A stretch of 64,000 bases of DNA from Loxodes magnus. Taxonomy: Eukaryota > Ciliophora > Karyorelictea > Loxodida > Loxodidae. The DNA lies in assembly GCA_946699065.1 (NCBI GenBank), contig CAMPDV010000121.1:310001-374000 (forward strand). Direction: 5' to 3'. Both the position numbers and the translations under genes were made by a program. Under the pieces are notes generated by a model. That model was not told the DNA's origin. It did no database searches and worked only from the letters and a program-made list of their open reading frames with translations. Numbering within the stretch: the stretch's first letter is position 1; every line of letters starts with the position of its first letter. Of this stretch, positions 49,200 to 63,146 are shown one piece after another.

Positions 49200-51199
49200 T
49201 AAATTTGTTATAAATTAAAGATTATCAGTTTAAGCATTTTAAATTACTAAGTATCACTATTAATCTTATCGCTTCTATATCTAACAATTAACTCTTTTTA
49301 TCTAATTTTTCTTATATAATTATTAATTAATATTGTTTTTTTTAGGTAGCTATCATATCAAATAGCATCGTTTAAGTTTTAAAAAAGGAGAACACATAAA
49401 TTTACGTTACTATGCTAGAGTGATATGATTCATTGACAGCAAGTGTTAATTTATAAAAAAGAATATAAGTTTAGATAGCTATTAAGTTAATTTAATGCTA
49501 GCATTGTTTAAATATTATACTCAATTATCTTCATGAAGATTATTTTAAAATCTATTGATTAGAATATTAGTTTAACTTAGCTTGATTCTATATTACAAAG
49601 CATTAAAAGAGTAAATTCTTTATAAATCTAAAATAAATTTAGATTTATAACTATTTAAGCATATATAAGACCAGCTATATCTTTTAAAGGAAATATCTAT
49701 ATTATTATTACTAATTTTTAGTTATTCCTCAGCAAATTTTATCTCAAAACAATATAAAAGTATGAAAGCTTAAGATTACAGATATTAAATGATTAAATAA
49801 GATATAATAATAGATGAATCTAATAATAAAAAAGGATATTAAGGTATAATTCCAAAGATATTAAATCTTTTAATCTATTAATTCTTAATATTTCATTTCT
49901 AAAGTCCTTTAACTTAGTCATTGCTTCTATTTTTACATCCTATTCTATCATCTTTTCTCTCTTTTAAGGATATTGTAATATCTCTATTTTTAAATCTCTT
50001 GAATTATTTAAATTTAAGAAATAGAATCAAACATTTTAGAATAATATTAATTTAAGAAAAGCAAACTAAAGAGAATTTAGTTAAAACTATAAAATTAATT
50101 ACCTAGTTAATAATAAATCTCCTTTATTTACAACATCAAGTAGAAAACATAATATTCTAATTAATAAAGTTTATGAGAGAAATGTATTACAAAAAGAATT
50201 TAGTTTCTACAAATATTAAGCTCTTACTAAAATTTAATAGTCTTATATGTTTACTTTAGTTAATTAATTTTGCATTTATTTAAAATAATTCAGTTTATAT
50301 TTAGCCATCTGACTAAAATAGTGGGCTTGTAAAATTAATATTGTCATAATTTAAGCAAACTTCTGAATTAATATTATTAAACTTAATATAAAACACTCTT
50401 CTCCAATATACTTTAGGTGATTTGTAAAAGAATGATAGATTTCTTTTTAACTGTAAAGTCTAATTGATATAATTAGAAAAATAATAAATTAGAAATATTA
50501 GATTAATTAAGGAGATAGAAGCTTTAATTATAAAAGGCTACCTTTAGAGAAAGAATAATGAAGGATATAAATAAAAATATTTCTTAATTAAGCAATATTT
50601 TAAAATATAGGATAAAAGTAAAATAAAAATCAAGAAAATTGTTTATTAAATCAAAAAGTTGGTGTAAATGTTAAATCAATTAACCTCAATGCTTTAATTG
50701 ATTAATCCATAAGACTTGTCATTATTTTATATTATACCTTATTCTACTATTTATATAATTGTCCTTGCTTACTCTTATTTTTTAAACTCAATTAACAAAA
50801 AATAATTTTTTTCAGTCTACAAAAAAGATTTTTATCTTTTTTAAAATTTATGATTTAAATAAAAAATAAGAGATTAATTATTTAATATACTATATAAGCA
50901 TAAAAATACTAATTTATACTTATAGTTAGCTTGAAATAGTCATACTTTCAAATTAATTAAAATAATATTATATCTAATTTGATTGATATACCGCTTTAAT
51001 ATGTTAAGAAAGATATAAATATTATTTAAAATATATAATAATTAATAATTTTAAAGCAGAACATACACCTAATTTATGCTTATGCTACTTCTCTTTAGAA
51101 TTTTTAAAGATAAACTATAAAAGCACTTATAATTATAATGACGGTTAATATTATTATTATTATTAAATAAAAATTTAAGAAATATTTGCTTTATTTGGA
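49200..51199. other. AT-rich part of inverted U without genes
   Basis: Homologous to 19260-20990 with many indels. Includes the empty sites of S2 (about 51060) and G4 (about 51140). Nothing else recognised. Confidence 0.45.
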
Positions 51200-51980
51200 T
51201 TTTCAACATGTTCCAGCTATCCAATTTTTATTGAGGCTAGATTCCTAGATCATTTGCTTTAATGTGAAAGGTTAATTCTCCCCTTCTATCTGACTAAAAT
51301 TTATTCTATATTCAATTTTTTAGTAATCTCTATTGCTATTTATAAAGAAAAAAGCTAGTTCTCTTCGAGTTCTTTAATCCTCTTGTTTTTTAAATCTTTT
51401 ATAGACAGAGAAGTCCTTTATTTATAATTAGAAAGAGATGTAATATCAGCACCTTTTTATATCCTATTTCTGTTTCTATTTGGAATAGATAAGATCTCAA
51501 GTTTTTCTAATTTTTTTTTATCCTTTTTTCAAATTATATTCTATTATTTAATTGATTAATCACTATATCAGTCTTAGTAACTTCGGTAATCATGTGAACT
51601 TCTTCTTTTAGTTGATTTAGGATTAACATCATAACTTTGTTTCCATTAAGATATTATTTTGAATATGTTACTTACGTAAATATATTGTTTCTAAGGACAT
51701 TTGCTCGATATGCTTCATCAGTTCTCTTATTCTAACTGAAAGAATTTAAATTATCTAATCTTACTTGCTGAGAGTTTTTTCATTTTGTCATACTATTCTT
51801 TTAAGGATCAATTTTAGTTTTATTACAGATGAACTTTCCTAGTTTCCTTATATTTGTTTGCCTTAATATTTTGATTAAAATTTTTGTAACTTTTATTTTT
51901 TCTCTTCTAGCCTAGCTTATTTCCTAGTTTTATTTGCTTGATACTTAGTTGTCTCCATTCTTTATAATCATAATTATTTA
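51200..51980 (-). pseudogene. Old gag-like gene G6, inverted copy
   Basis: Starts at an ATG near 51960 (METTKYQANKTRKQ...) and keeps a Lys/Gln-rich helical region with a VRIRELMKHIEQMS segment like G3. The knuckle region has lost its Cys pattern and the downstream frame is disrupted. It is the U-resident counterpart of 17150-17790. Confidence 0.6.
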
Positions 51981-53538
51981 TTTTAATTTAATATTTTAAT
52001 ATTTATATAAAATGTTGTTTCTAATACTATAACCAAATATTCAGAATAGCAAAAGATAGTTATTTAAAATATGCATTTAATGATAAGAGTATAGCCATAA
52101 GCAGATATATTCATTTAGTTTTTATACTATATGCCTTTTCTTTTCTTTTAACTTAACTTAAATATAGTTCTATTTATCAACTCTTGCTTCTCTATTACTA
52201 ATAAGAATCATTCTTAAAGATGATATTGCGAATTTAATATGCCTGTAGTTTATATAATCTTAAGCAAAATAGTTCTTAAAAAGCAGATGGTTTAAGAATA
52301 TATAGAGAAGTCTGAACTAGTAGTAATGCTTTAATTTAAAAGTAAATAATTAAAAAATTAGATAATTATCTTCTAAAGTAAGTTAACTACACTACTAAAA
52401 TGATTCTTAGAAAATATATGTTATACATCTCATTTCCTTTAGCAATCAAGGCTCTATACACAATTTTTAACCTTTAAAAACTTATAACTTAAATAAGATT
52501 AAATTTATAGAAATATTTTGCTAGTCTATCTATTAAAAATATTAAAATGCTAGCAAATTAAATCTGCCAAGCAATTGTTTGATAAAACAGAAATTGGTAA
52601 AAGAATTTATTTTAAGCATTTCTTAATCTTATAGTTCTATTTATTTTAGACTTATATTTTAATAATTTAAATAAACACAAAGGCTATTTAGTTAGATCTA
52701 TAATATTTTAGATAAAAAACTTCAAATTGTTAGTTTTAATTTTAAGAATTTATGGATATCTTTAATTCCAAAAATTGTTTCTTAAAATTAAAGAAATTCT
52801 AATGTCTTTAAAAAATCAACATTCTCTCTTCTTTTGTTTATTTAGCTTGATTTTTTCTTTTTCATGTCCTTCTTATATATCAAAGAAGCTCTGAATGAAA
52901 GTATCATTTAATTAAAAGATTTAACCTTAAAATCCAAATGTTCTAATTACTTTCTAGAGAATAAATTGTGTATTTTATCATAAATTAATCTTTTATATCC
53001 AGAATCCCAACCTTATTAAAATCATCCCTTTAAATGAGTATGTATCTTAATATGTTCATATGTATCTATTCTCCTCATTTACATTTAGGATTATATATAG
53101 GGAAATAACGGTCCATCGAAAAGTTATAAGATTGAGATCTCATTTATATATGTTAATATCTTCTCTAGCATAATGCTTATTAACTTTTGAAAATGGCTTT
53201 TCTGGGAACAAAGACAAGTTTCGAAATTATTTAGCATAGATATAGGCTTCTATATCTGTTAATTCTCTGAAATTAATCTCTATAAAATGTAGCTTGCATT
53301 ATTTTTAATGTGCTTACCAAATATATTTCAATTTCTGTTTAGTTTTTAACTTGAATCAATATTATAAAACATAGCTAGCTTCTTCAGTGCTTTATAGTAT
53401 TATAACCTTTTTTACATTTATTTAAAAAATTCTTTCTATTTTCAAATTGCTTTATTCCATAATTTCTCTTCTTAATTTTATAGATTTGAGTAAGACATAT
53501 TTTAAAAGTAATAAAGAAGAAAGGTATAAATTCTTTCA
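51981..53538. other. Part of inverted U without genes
   Basis: Homologous in inverted order to 14740-17100. Contains the empty site of G3 around 52961-52980. No gene recognised. Confidence 0.45.
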
Positions 53539-54200
53539 ATGATTAAGAGACATTTCTTAGAGATTTCCAATGCTTGTATGAGTAAAATTACAGAAGTATA
53601 ACAAAATAGTTGCTTGCAATTTAGAGCTAAAGCATTCTAGTAGCATGATATTAATAAGTTCAGAACGTTAAGACTGAGCTAAAGCTTAATCTCTCTAGTA
53701 AGTATTGAAGATCTCTTTGAAGAAATAATATATTGTAGTGTTTCATCGCAAAACTATATAAAAGGAAATAAAGCTTCTAAAATATTTAAAATATTGACTA
53801 ATTTATGAAAAAGATTAATTTTAATGGTTGATCTAAATAGTGGAAGACATGAGAACTCTATATATTCTTTGCAAAACTAAATTAATAACTAAAATACAAA
53901 GCAAATCTCTTTATTGAACTTAAAGAAGAAGATTCGACAGTTGCCTTTATATACTTGGTTTTAGTATTGATCTTATCGAGGATTCCTTAAAATAAGAAAT
54001 AATTAGAACTTAAATTAATGTAAGTATTAATAATCATTTTAATACTTTATCATCATACCTCACACTGAAGAATTTGAAATTTAAGCTATAAGCTTCGAAG
54101 ATTCAATAGGAAATGTTCGTGTTTTTTAAGCTCTTTTAGCTGGAAATAAGAATTTTTGAAATTATAGGTGTTTATAAGAATAACTAGATCTTCAAACACT
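53539..54200 (+). pseudogene. Decayed START-domain gene copy (inverted U)
   Basis: Begins at the equivalent of the START gene ATG (here ATGATTAAG). It keeps blocks such as LGFSIDLIEDSLK and, after the intron position, FQYFIIIPHTEEFEIQAISF, but they lie in shifted frames. The intron donor GTAAGT is kept and the acceptor is CA rather than AG, as in the copy at 14110-14735. Confidence 0.7.
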
Positions 54201-56782
54201 TAAATGCAAAAATTACAAATTGTTAAGCAATAGTTATTAATGCTAATTATCTATAGCTTATTATCTGGCTTAATAAAGCAAATTAATATTCTTAATAAAC
54301 TAAGAATATCCTTATAAACCTAAATAATTGATTGTTTAGTATTATCTGATATTGCTTCTACTAATTAGTATTAAAGTTAAAAACAATTAAAATTTTAATT
54401 TCTAAAGTAAAGCTTAAAGTAAAATAAAATAAGAGCTGCTTATATTTTTCAAAGCTATAAGAATCAAGTAAGTGATTGCTTTATTGTGGAGCTTAAGCCT
54501 AGAATACACTTTTATTGATTTATCTAGCAAAGATTCATTTTAATTAATGAATAACTAGTAAATATCAATACAGATATGTTTTAATTACTTAGATGGAGAA
54601 TAAAATGTTAAATGCATTTTTATACCTTAATTTGATAAGCATATTAAACAATTGAACTTGAAGAGAATTAATTAAATGTATATATAGCCTGTATATTATT
54701 AAATAAGCAACTTTGATTATCACAATATATTTATACTTTAAACCATCTAAATGAGAAAATCATATGATAAATTGATCTTTTTATTTGAAATCTAAATTAA
54801 GCTAAACAAGTAGTAAATTACATCCAACTATCTATATAGCTATCTTTTAAGTTTCTTTAAATATAACTACATATTGATATTTCCAGCTTTTAAAGCATTT
54901 AAATTCTAAATATTTTTTATTTATTTCCTTAATTTATTTAATTTCCTTCTACACTAATTAGCATTCAGCTTTGCATATTCTTTTTAAAGTCATTTACATT
55001 TTTATTATATAAGACTTTTGTCAAAATATTGTGAAGTAATATAACTTAAATTTGTATCTTCTTAAAACTAATAAAATTAAAAAACAGTTCAATAAAATAA
55101 ATTTAGCAATCACTTGCTATTAACCATATTAAATAATTAAATAAGGATAGATAGCTTTTTAAATAACTAATAACTACTTGTAATAGCTGGTAGATATATA
55201 GTCTAAATATTATAAAGCTTAGGGATGTTAAAAATTAAAAAGGCAATAATCGATAAATTTAAGATGTAAGTATAGATCCTAATTTTAATCAAAGAGTAAT
55301 AAATAGTAAGAAGGAAATTCAACACAATTAGTAAATACTTCTGATAAGCATAATATGAAAAATTAATTAACTCTCTGCCTATAAAATATTTGCTTATTAT
55401 AATGGAATTTTTATAACTTACTGTTTAAATCTTAAAATATGTGTAGGAAGATATTAATTCTTAAATTTAAATACTAAAAGAAAAATCAATTAGCTTATCT
55501 CTTTATTTTGATTTATTCTAATAGCTATTTTAGCAAGTTTGCAATATTTATGAACTAAGAAAACAATTATTCTTGCTAATGAAGCAATATTCAAAGTTGA
55601 AGTAATCTGATATTTAAAAATTATAATGATTTTTATACTTTTGATGATGAATAAATGTATAGTTATCATTAAACAAGTATAATTAAAAATAAGCATTTTA
55701 ATAGATACCAATAATTATACTTTCTAAATTGTAATTAATTAGAAAAAATAAGATACATATTTTATAGCTAAAATGATATCTATCTACTTTGATGATTTAG
55801 TATACTGCTTTATTATAACAAAATAAAGATTTATTCAATTATTTTTGTTACTGATATCTTTATTTTCATTTACTCACTACTATAATATAGCAGATATAAT
55901 ATTAATTATACTATTTTATATTTTTCTCTGTGCTTTGCTTAATAGATGACGACTCTAATAAAAATTTATCAATTTTTAAGACTTAAATGATATATATCAT
56001 ATTTACCATCACTATACTTATTTATTTCCTTTTTATATTAGTCTATAAAATGCTAAATTTGCTTTATCTTATAAAAGAGATACTCAATATCACTAGCTTA
56101 TTTTATAAACAATTTTCATATCCAGATACGCTAAAAAATTAGAAAATGAAATGATTTATTTTGTTTTCAGCCTTTTTTAAATACTAATTTTTGGAGATAA
56201 GGTATATATAAATTCTAATTCTTAGCTACGTTTCTTGTATAGCTAAATTCGTATATATTGTTACTTCAAAGGATATTAATACTCTTTTTAGATAGTTAAG
56301 CTATTATAATAAATTTATTATCTTCTAAGAAGTTTTTTCTTTCTGAATAATGATTCTTGATTCATTGATATTCACTTCTCTTCTTGATGATCTAAATATA
56401 ATTCAGAGTATTCACTTAGCAATGCTAGTAAATTGATTCTAAATAAATAATTTTATTTTAAAGCTAGTAAACTAATTTTATGTACAAATAGCTTTTAACT
56501 TCCGTACTATAAATCAAATAAAGGACAATCTCTCTCATTAAATAATAGAAAGACTACCTTTATAAATTATTGCTAGCAGTCTTTTTCAATCTTATGTATA
56601 TTATGGCAGTTCTTATCTTCTAATTATTTTAACTTGCTTATTATACTTGCATTAGATTAATAGGATTCTTATATTTGTTTTTAATGATAAAACTATGATT
56701 ACATATCAGCAATCTATGATACTAAAATAGAGCAAATAGACACTAGTGTATTGCATTTTTAATTTAATAATAGTTTTTAAAA
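54201..56782. other. Head of inverted U and upstream region of receptor D
   Basis: 54201-56570 is homologous to 12500-14110 inverted. The last ~210 bases before the ATG at 56783 are outside U and presumably hold the receptor D promoter. No motif could be assigned. Confidence 0.45.
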
Positions 56783-59700
56783 ATGATAGCTCTTTTGCTT
56801 ATCTTTAACATAGTTACGAGAGCTCTTGCTTTAACTGCTATATTCGCTTACACCTAGTTTAGCTAGCATCCTTAAGTTATGTTTGAAAACCTTCAGCAAA
56901 TAATACAGAGAGACAAATTAGATTTCTAGTTAAATTAGATTTACTTTTAAGACAAGTAATAAGTAGAGTTTTTCTTAGTTACTATGAATAATACATTTCT
57001 TATTTTAGACTATACATAACAGCATAGTTTTACTAGTCTCATTTCTAATCTATGTGAATCAAGTAATACTGTGCATTTTGTAGTTGATAAGTAACAAGAT
57101 GAAACAGTTTGCCTTGGATAGCATACATATTTTATAATTCCATCTGACGAACAAATAGTAGACTGTGTAGTAAACTTTCTATTACATTTTAATATTACTG
57201 ATCTAGGATATTTACTATCTATTAATTAAGAAGTTGAAACTCAATCTATAAAAGAAAGACTTGGATAAACAAGATTCTTCTAAATTCTAAGTGAATAGCA
57301 CTATTAATTCCTAGAAAGTTATATCCCTCCTTTTACGAAATCCTAAGGAATCAAGTTTTACTACTTAGCTCTTGAATAGCAACTAGATTGGTGATTGAAA
57401 TTATCCATTAATAATAAAATTTATAATTCTGGATATGCTCATATCTTAAGTCCTTAAGCAACTCGTTTGCTATGATAGATAAGCCAGCCTTTGTCAGGTC
57501 TAATAGGATTAAGCTTTGGTTAAATAATAATAAAAAATGAGCTAGAATATAAAGTCTATTGCTTGGAGTTGGCATTAAGATAATTAAATTACTAGATTTA
57601 TAATTAGGATATTTCAGGCCTAGCTCTGAATTTTATTATAAAAAGCATGCTAGAAGAAGGTAAAAGTTTAGTTCCTGTAAATTTTTAAGTTCTAAATACC
57701 TAGAAAGGTAAAATAGAAGTAGTAGGATATTTAAACTAAACTCATTTTATTTAAACTAAATAAATCATATGACCTGGAAATACTACTGAGGCACCTTAAA
57801 GCTCTTGAATTGACATTCCTTTTAGTTTTAACTCAGATTTTTATAATGCAGATGGATCGTAAATTTCTTGGATAGTTCATAACTATAATGGAAGAGAATT
57901 TGGAGTTTGATATGTGAATTCTCATCCTGAAATATTACCTTACTATAAGATAAAGAAAGTAGATATATATTTAGGAGCTACAGTTTATGATCACGATTAT
58001 GTTTATAAAGAATGAAACTTTAAACAAGATTAATTTGGCTTATTATATTTCATGCCCATTACTAGTAATCTTGCTATTTCTTTGCTTGAATTCTTTTAAA
58101 TTCATCAATTCGATATTCAAACTTGTTCAGGAACTAACAGAGGATCACCCTTAGGAAATAACTAAAAATATCCTAATTATATAAGAACTTCTATAGATGC
58201 TTAGTTTGAAGGATAAGTTTTAGCCACTACCAGCTTCAAAGAAAAATGAATGAAAGTAGGATTAGTCTATGGAAATAACGCTTTAGGAATAGGACTATGA
58301 TCTAGTTTCTCTAAAACTGCTTAAAATTTTGGAATTAAAACAGTAAATAACATTACATAAATTCCAGAAACAGTTGTAGGAAGTAATGGAAGTGATTGGC
58401 ATTAATTAATAGAAGAAATTTATAAAAAAAGTAGAGTTATTTTCATATTCCATTATGAAATTGATACTTAAATCATTATAGAGTATCTTTATGATCTAGG
58501 AGCTAGAGGAGGAGATATGGAAATAATTGGAATTAACTGATTAAATGATGCTTTCATTAAAACTAGTTCTAATCCATAAAAGATATAAGAAGTTATTAAA
58601 GGAACATTTTAGTATTTTTCATAAAGCTGAGTAGGAGACTATGGATAGTAAATAAAGAAAGAGTTTGAAGAATGATAGGGAAAAGAAGCAGCATAGTAAA
58701 GTTCTTAAGAATTTGATATTGTATTGTTAGCAACTTAAGCTTTAAAAACAATTATATAAGAAGGTAGAGACTATACTTAATACCTTGCTATAATAGATCA
58801 AATGCGTCAAGAAAGAATTATAGGAGCATCAGGAAAAATATCCTTCGTGTAAGGAACAAACAATAGAGAGCCTTTACCTTAAGAAATCTTTAATTATAGA
58901 AAGAATGAAACAGGTTAATGGTAAATAGAAAAAATAGGAGTCTATTGCTTATAATGTGATATCATCTTTAATTTTTACAAGCCTATTATGTGAGGAGATG
59001 GATCTGAAAATGTGGATTGACCAGATCATTGAATTCTAAGTTGTCCTTACAAAGAATCTTAAAGAAAAGATTTTAAAAAGGGTGAAATAGTAGCTTTTGT
59101 AGTAATTTCAATATTCATACTTTTCACTATTGCAAGTTCGTTTTTAGGGTTTAAAATATGAGCGAATAAACGATTTGATCAGCTTATGGATTCAGTTTAT
59201 GTAACAGTATATGATTTTATATAAGAGCTAGTTATTGTTTATTTCGCTATTTCAGTGATAGCATGTGGTCCTGGTATAGATTCTTATTTAGACTAAGCAA
59301 AAACCATAAAAGAATTTATTTTGATGGATTTTGTGAAAATGTTTAATATAGATGACAGTTAATACTATTGGTCCTAATACTTATGAAGTATCATATCTTA
59401 CATATGGATACTCTTATTGTTTTTTGTTGTTACTAAAAGTGAGTTTTCTAGTAACATTCTATTGAGGACTATTGGAAGTATAGCTTATTATTTATGTCCT
59501 ATAATAAACAACTTTTTAATAATACCAGCTGTTTATAATCTTTTAGATGCTTTTATTTGTCTTTAAGCATGAGAGATAAACTTAAACTCTAGTTTATAGT
59601 TTAAAGACTCATTTTCATTTAGGAGTTGCTGAATACCATGCTGGTAAGATTCTCATAAAATATCAGTTATACTATCGACAATAGGATTAGCTGCATTTAT

Positions 59701-60517
59701 TCCAACTATAATAATATTTAGACCAGTTTGGTAAGATTTGCAAATGAGTGTAAATAGATTGAAGTTTAAACCTTAATTTTTGGTATTACTAAGCCTTTAC
59801 TAGATTGCGATAGCTTGCATTGAGAAATATAAGCATGCAAATGAAATATTTCATTCTTTTATCTATTTATTTGCTAGTATTTCTTTCACTTACATTACTT
59901 ATAAACTAAGACCTTGTGCATATTAAAAGATTAACTAAGTATTTTTAATACTCAATATAGAGATTTTAACATTTGGACTTTTAGGAATAATATGAGCATT
60001 TTTAAAACCTGACTAAAATATAATATGCACAGTTGTTTTAATGATAGCAACAGGCCTAATTTTGATTTTTGGATGACTAATTATGAAAAAATAAGAAAAC
60101 TTATTATGACGAGAAAAATAAGATCACTCTCTTTTATTTAGATGAGCATATTAGATAAAAGGTAAACAAGAGCATATCAATAAGCATATTATGAATCAAT
60201 AAGAAAAATTAGAAATGAGAATATTTCAAGCATATCTCTTATTAAACTCTTAAGACTATCTAATGAAAATTCATACAATAGATGAGGTTATTTCTTAGTT
60301 TAATCAATATCGTAATAACTAGAGCTTAAATTGAAATTCTGATTATACGCTCGTTTAAGTTGATTCAAATGTAGAAGACTAAAATCACTCATAGCAATTT
60401 AAGAATAAATGGGTAACAAGAAGTTCGTATTTCAACAAAAGCTAGAATTCCACCTAGTTAGACTTATTACAGGTTATTTTTATAATTTAGATTAATAAAA
60501 TGAATCCAAATACTTGA
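56783..60517 (+). CDS. Receptor-like multi-TM protein with ANF-receptor ectodomain, paralog D
   Basis: The frame is 1244 residues from ATG 56783 to TGA 60515-60517. The signal peptide is MIALLLIFNIVTRALA. Blocks nearly identical to B (for example residues around QILSEQHYQFLESYIPPF, then SLVPVNFQVLNTQKG) alternate with diverged blocks (first ~170 residues; the DIPFSFNSDFYNADGS to IQTCSGTNRG stretch). The membrane region is nearly identical to the other paralogs, and the tail is D-specific after the last span. The differences lie mainly in the predicted ligand-binding half. No frameshift or intron was seen. Confidence 0.85.
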
Positions 60518-63146
60518 TTAGTCTGGTACTGTAAATAATAAAGACTATTTCTTTTAATTAATCATACTTCTATTTAAAAGTTTTCCTTCATTATGCTTAC
60601 TTAAATAGCTTCAAATAATAAAAGAATATATTTACTCTAGTTAATACCCTTATATTATTAAGCAAAATATAGCATTATTTTAAGCATATTTATAATAATT
60701 TAAGCTATACAGCACACAACTATCTTTGGGATATTTAATACCTTATTATTTTCGAATTATGTTTTGCTAGATCAATCTTATCAATTTTCTAATTATTAAT
60801 TTCTATAATCCAAATACTAAACTAGTAACTAAAGGAGCATATTAAATATAATAGTATAGTAAGCTTTATTTCCTTTATGATATTATATCATTGTATAAGT
60901 TCACAATTAATAAAGTTTATGAAGGGAAGATAATTATAATTTTGCTTACTTTGAGTAAAGCTATCACATTCCTTTTTGAGAGTTTTTTTAAAGATCTCTA
61001 TAACAATTTAAGTAAATAATAGCATAATAAGTTGCTTATTAATTTAAGGAACAAGATGAGTTAGTTTCTTATCTAAAATAATAGTATTCTAACTTGCAAA
61101 TTGACTTACTAAGTAAGATGAGTAAGTTTACTAGCTCCTATTAACTTTCGATAATATTCAAGTTAATTAATTAGAATTTTAGATATAAGCATCATTAATA
61201 AAAACATCCTATATATCTCTTATTGATTGTTTGCAAGAATTTGGAAATAACTTGGTATGTTTAATAACTATTTTTACATAAATGTGATTAAAGCAGTTAG
61301 CAAGGTAAAAGGATTTAAACAGGTAATTAAAATGATTTCTTAAATATAAATAAAAGGTTGAAATGATTGTTATGGGTGATCTATTATTCAAACAGATTAA
61401 ATCTTAGCGTAATTTTATATATAAGTACTTTTATTTAATTGGGTGTTTTGATAATGATTTAATTTCTAGAATTAATAAAAAATTATTAGCTTCCAATCTG
61501 ATTCAAATAACTATTCATTTAATTATTACCCATATAAATTCTAACTTAGAGGCTAAGTTAGAATTATAATTTTCCCGTTAGAGAACCTTTCTTAAGATTT
61601 TTTAAGTGTAATCCCGAAGGTTTAAAAACAGGAATGAAGCTATTTATATAAATAAAAGTAGTAAAAATAGAGAAAAAGTTAAGATGATTAGACAATAAAT
61701 CTCTAATAAAACAATTAATATTGATATATAGTTAAATAGACTGGAAGTGAATTAATTTAAGAGTTGAACTTTAAGTAACTCTATATCGTAATACAATTAT
61801 GCTATCACTCATATTAATAAGTAGCTACATCAAGAGTATTTAATTTTCATAGTAAAAGCTTACTTAAATAAGTAAGAAGGATTATAGTTTAGAGATATAA
61901 AGCAATTTCTATAAGAACAGCATAATTCTAAATATAATAAACCTATATTATCAAAAATTTCAGGAAATCCGAATGTTGACTAAATTGAGCTTCCTAGTAG
62001 TAAAAATTAACAAATTTAACTTGAAACTAACTAGAAAGAGTAGTATATCTAAATAATATTTTTCTATAATACTTCTTTAAGCAAAAGACTCTGATTTAAC
62101 TTGGATTTTCTAAATACTAACTAGTTTTTGTTAAACTTATATATTCTATCTTTAAAGCTTAAGTTCTTTTTAATTATTTATCGTATAAAATAAAGTAATT
62201 GCATTGATATAGGTACAAAAACGAAAATATAGCATTACAAGCTTTGGTTTTTTAGCTAAAGCCTTTAATAGATTTGCTTAGGTAGATATATTTTAATGTA
62301 TTAATTAAAATATTTTAATTTGGGAATTTTTAATGCTAAAGATATTCTATAAGTAAGGAACTTTGTAGAACTAAAATAATTTTAAATTTTAGCTTGAAAT
62401 AATAGTTTTATTAAGTCTAGATAAGCTAACTTTGAATATTTTGAAATATAATAAATTAAAACTTTTATTCAGTGCTAAAGTATAAATATTAAAGGGCTTT
62501 TATCTATACTTTGAATGATTAATAATACTTGCATTAAAGAAATAGATTTCCTTGCTAAACTACACATATAATAGATAGCAAGATAATTGGATTAAATAAA
62601 TGGGCGCGATTTCTTTTAATTTTAAACTAAAATAATTTTTGGACATATATCTTGAGGGTTACTTCTCTCAATTATAGACATTAGTAAATGTATTCAATGT
62701 TTTATTAATTATAATTATAATCTTAATCTCATTAATTTTTATTTACTCTTGTTGCAACTTCATCTTTTATTTCTTACTTTCTTGCTTTTAAATAGGTGTG
62801 ATTTATTATAGAACACATATTTGAAATAAATTCTAAATTAGATAATTATAATCCTCTCTATATCTATAACATTTATTTCACAATACTTATCCCTTTAGTC
62901 AGAATCTTTATAGTTCATAACCTTTCTTTCCATTGTAAGAACTTATCAAATAAAATAGAATGAAATGATATATTTCTTAATTATTCAATAGCTTTATTAG
63001 TAAAAAGGCAGCATAAATTATACCTTAAAATTAAGGTTTTGAAAGAAGTAAATAGCATATTAATAGAAGACTTAAGTGAGTAGAAGATTGAATTCTGATT
63101 ATAAGAAAATTAAATAAATAATTATAAAACTAGCTGATTTAGTATT
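60518..63146. other. AT-rich spacer with one strong hairpin
   Basis: No gene recognised. A GC-richer patch around 61530-61640 starts with the hairpin at 61537-61565 and may be an eroded SINE-like piece. Otherwise nothing is seen. Confidence 0.4.
61537..61565. other. Perfect 12-bp stem hairpin
   Basis: The arms aattctaactta and taagttagaatt pair fully around a GAGGC loop. It could be the end of a short retroposed element or an RNA structural signal; no flanking duplication was identified. Confidence 0.5.

Larger units (their letters stand above)
46030..56570. repeat. Nearly complete inverted copy of segment U
   Basis: Its reverse complement aligns with the head block (12480-22960) and then the tail block (6620-12340), joined through the HTH gene, so it shows the full order: head, START gene, old gag-like gene G6, AT-rich stretch, HTH gene, tail. 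It fills the spacer between receptors C and D and ends ~210 bp before the ATG of D. It lacks G1-G4, S1 and S2 and so provides their empty sites. Clear terminal inverted repeats were not found at its ends. Confidence 0.8.

Noticed and set aside
55490..55711. 73-codon hydrophobic frame, conserved in the other U copy at 13340-13550
   Set aside because: The high conservation extends far beyond the frame on both sides, so it reflects recent duplication; a one-base difference breaks the frame in the other copy.
46030..56570. Interpretation of U as a DNA transposon with terminal inverted repeats
   Set aside because: The two ends of U do not show matching inverted termini, and no transposase catalytic motif was recognised.
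61209..61391. 60-codon minus-strand frame
   Set aside because: It has no similarity, motif or repeat copy to support it, and short open frames are expected by chance.
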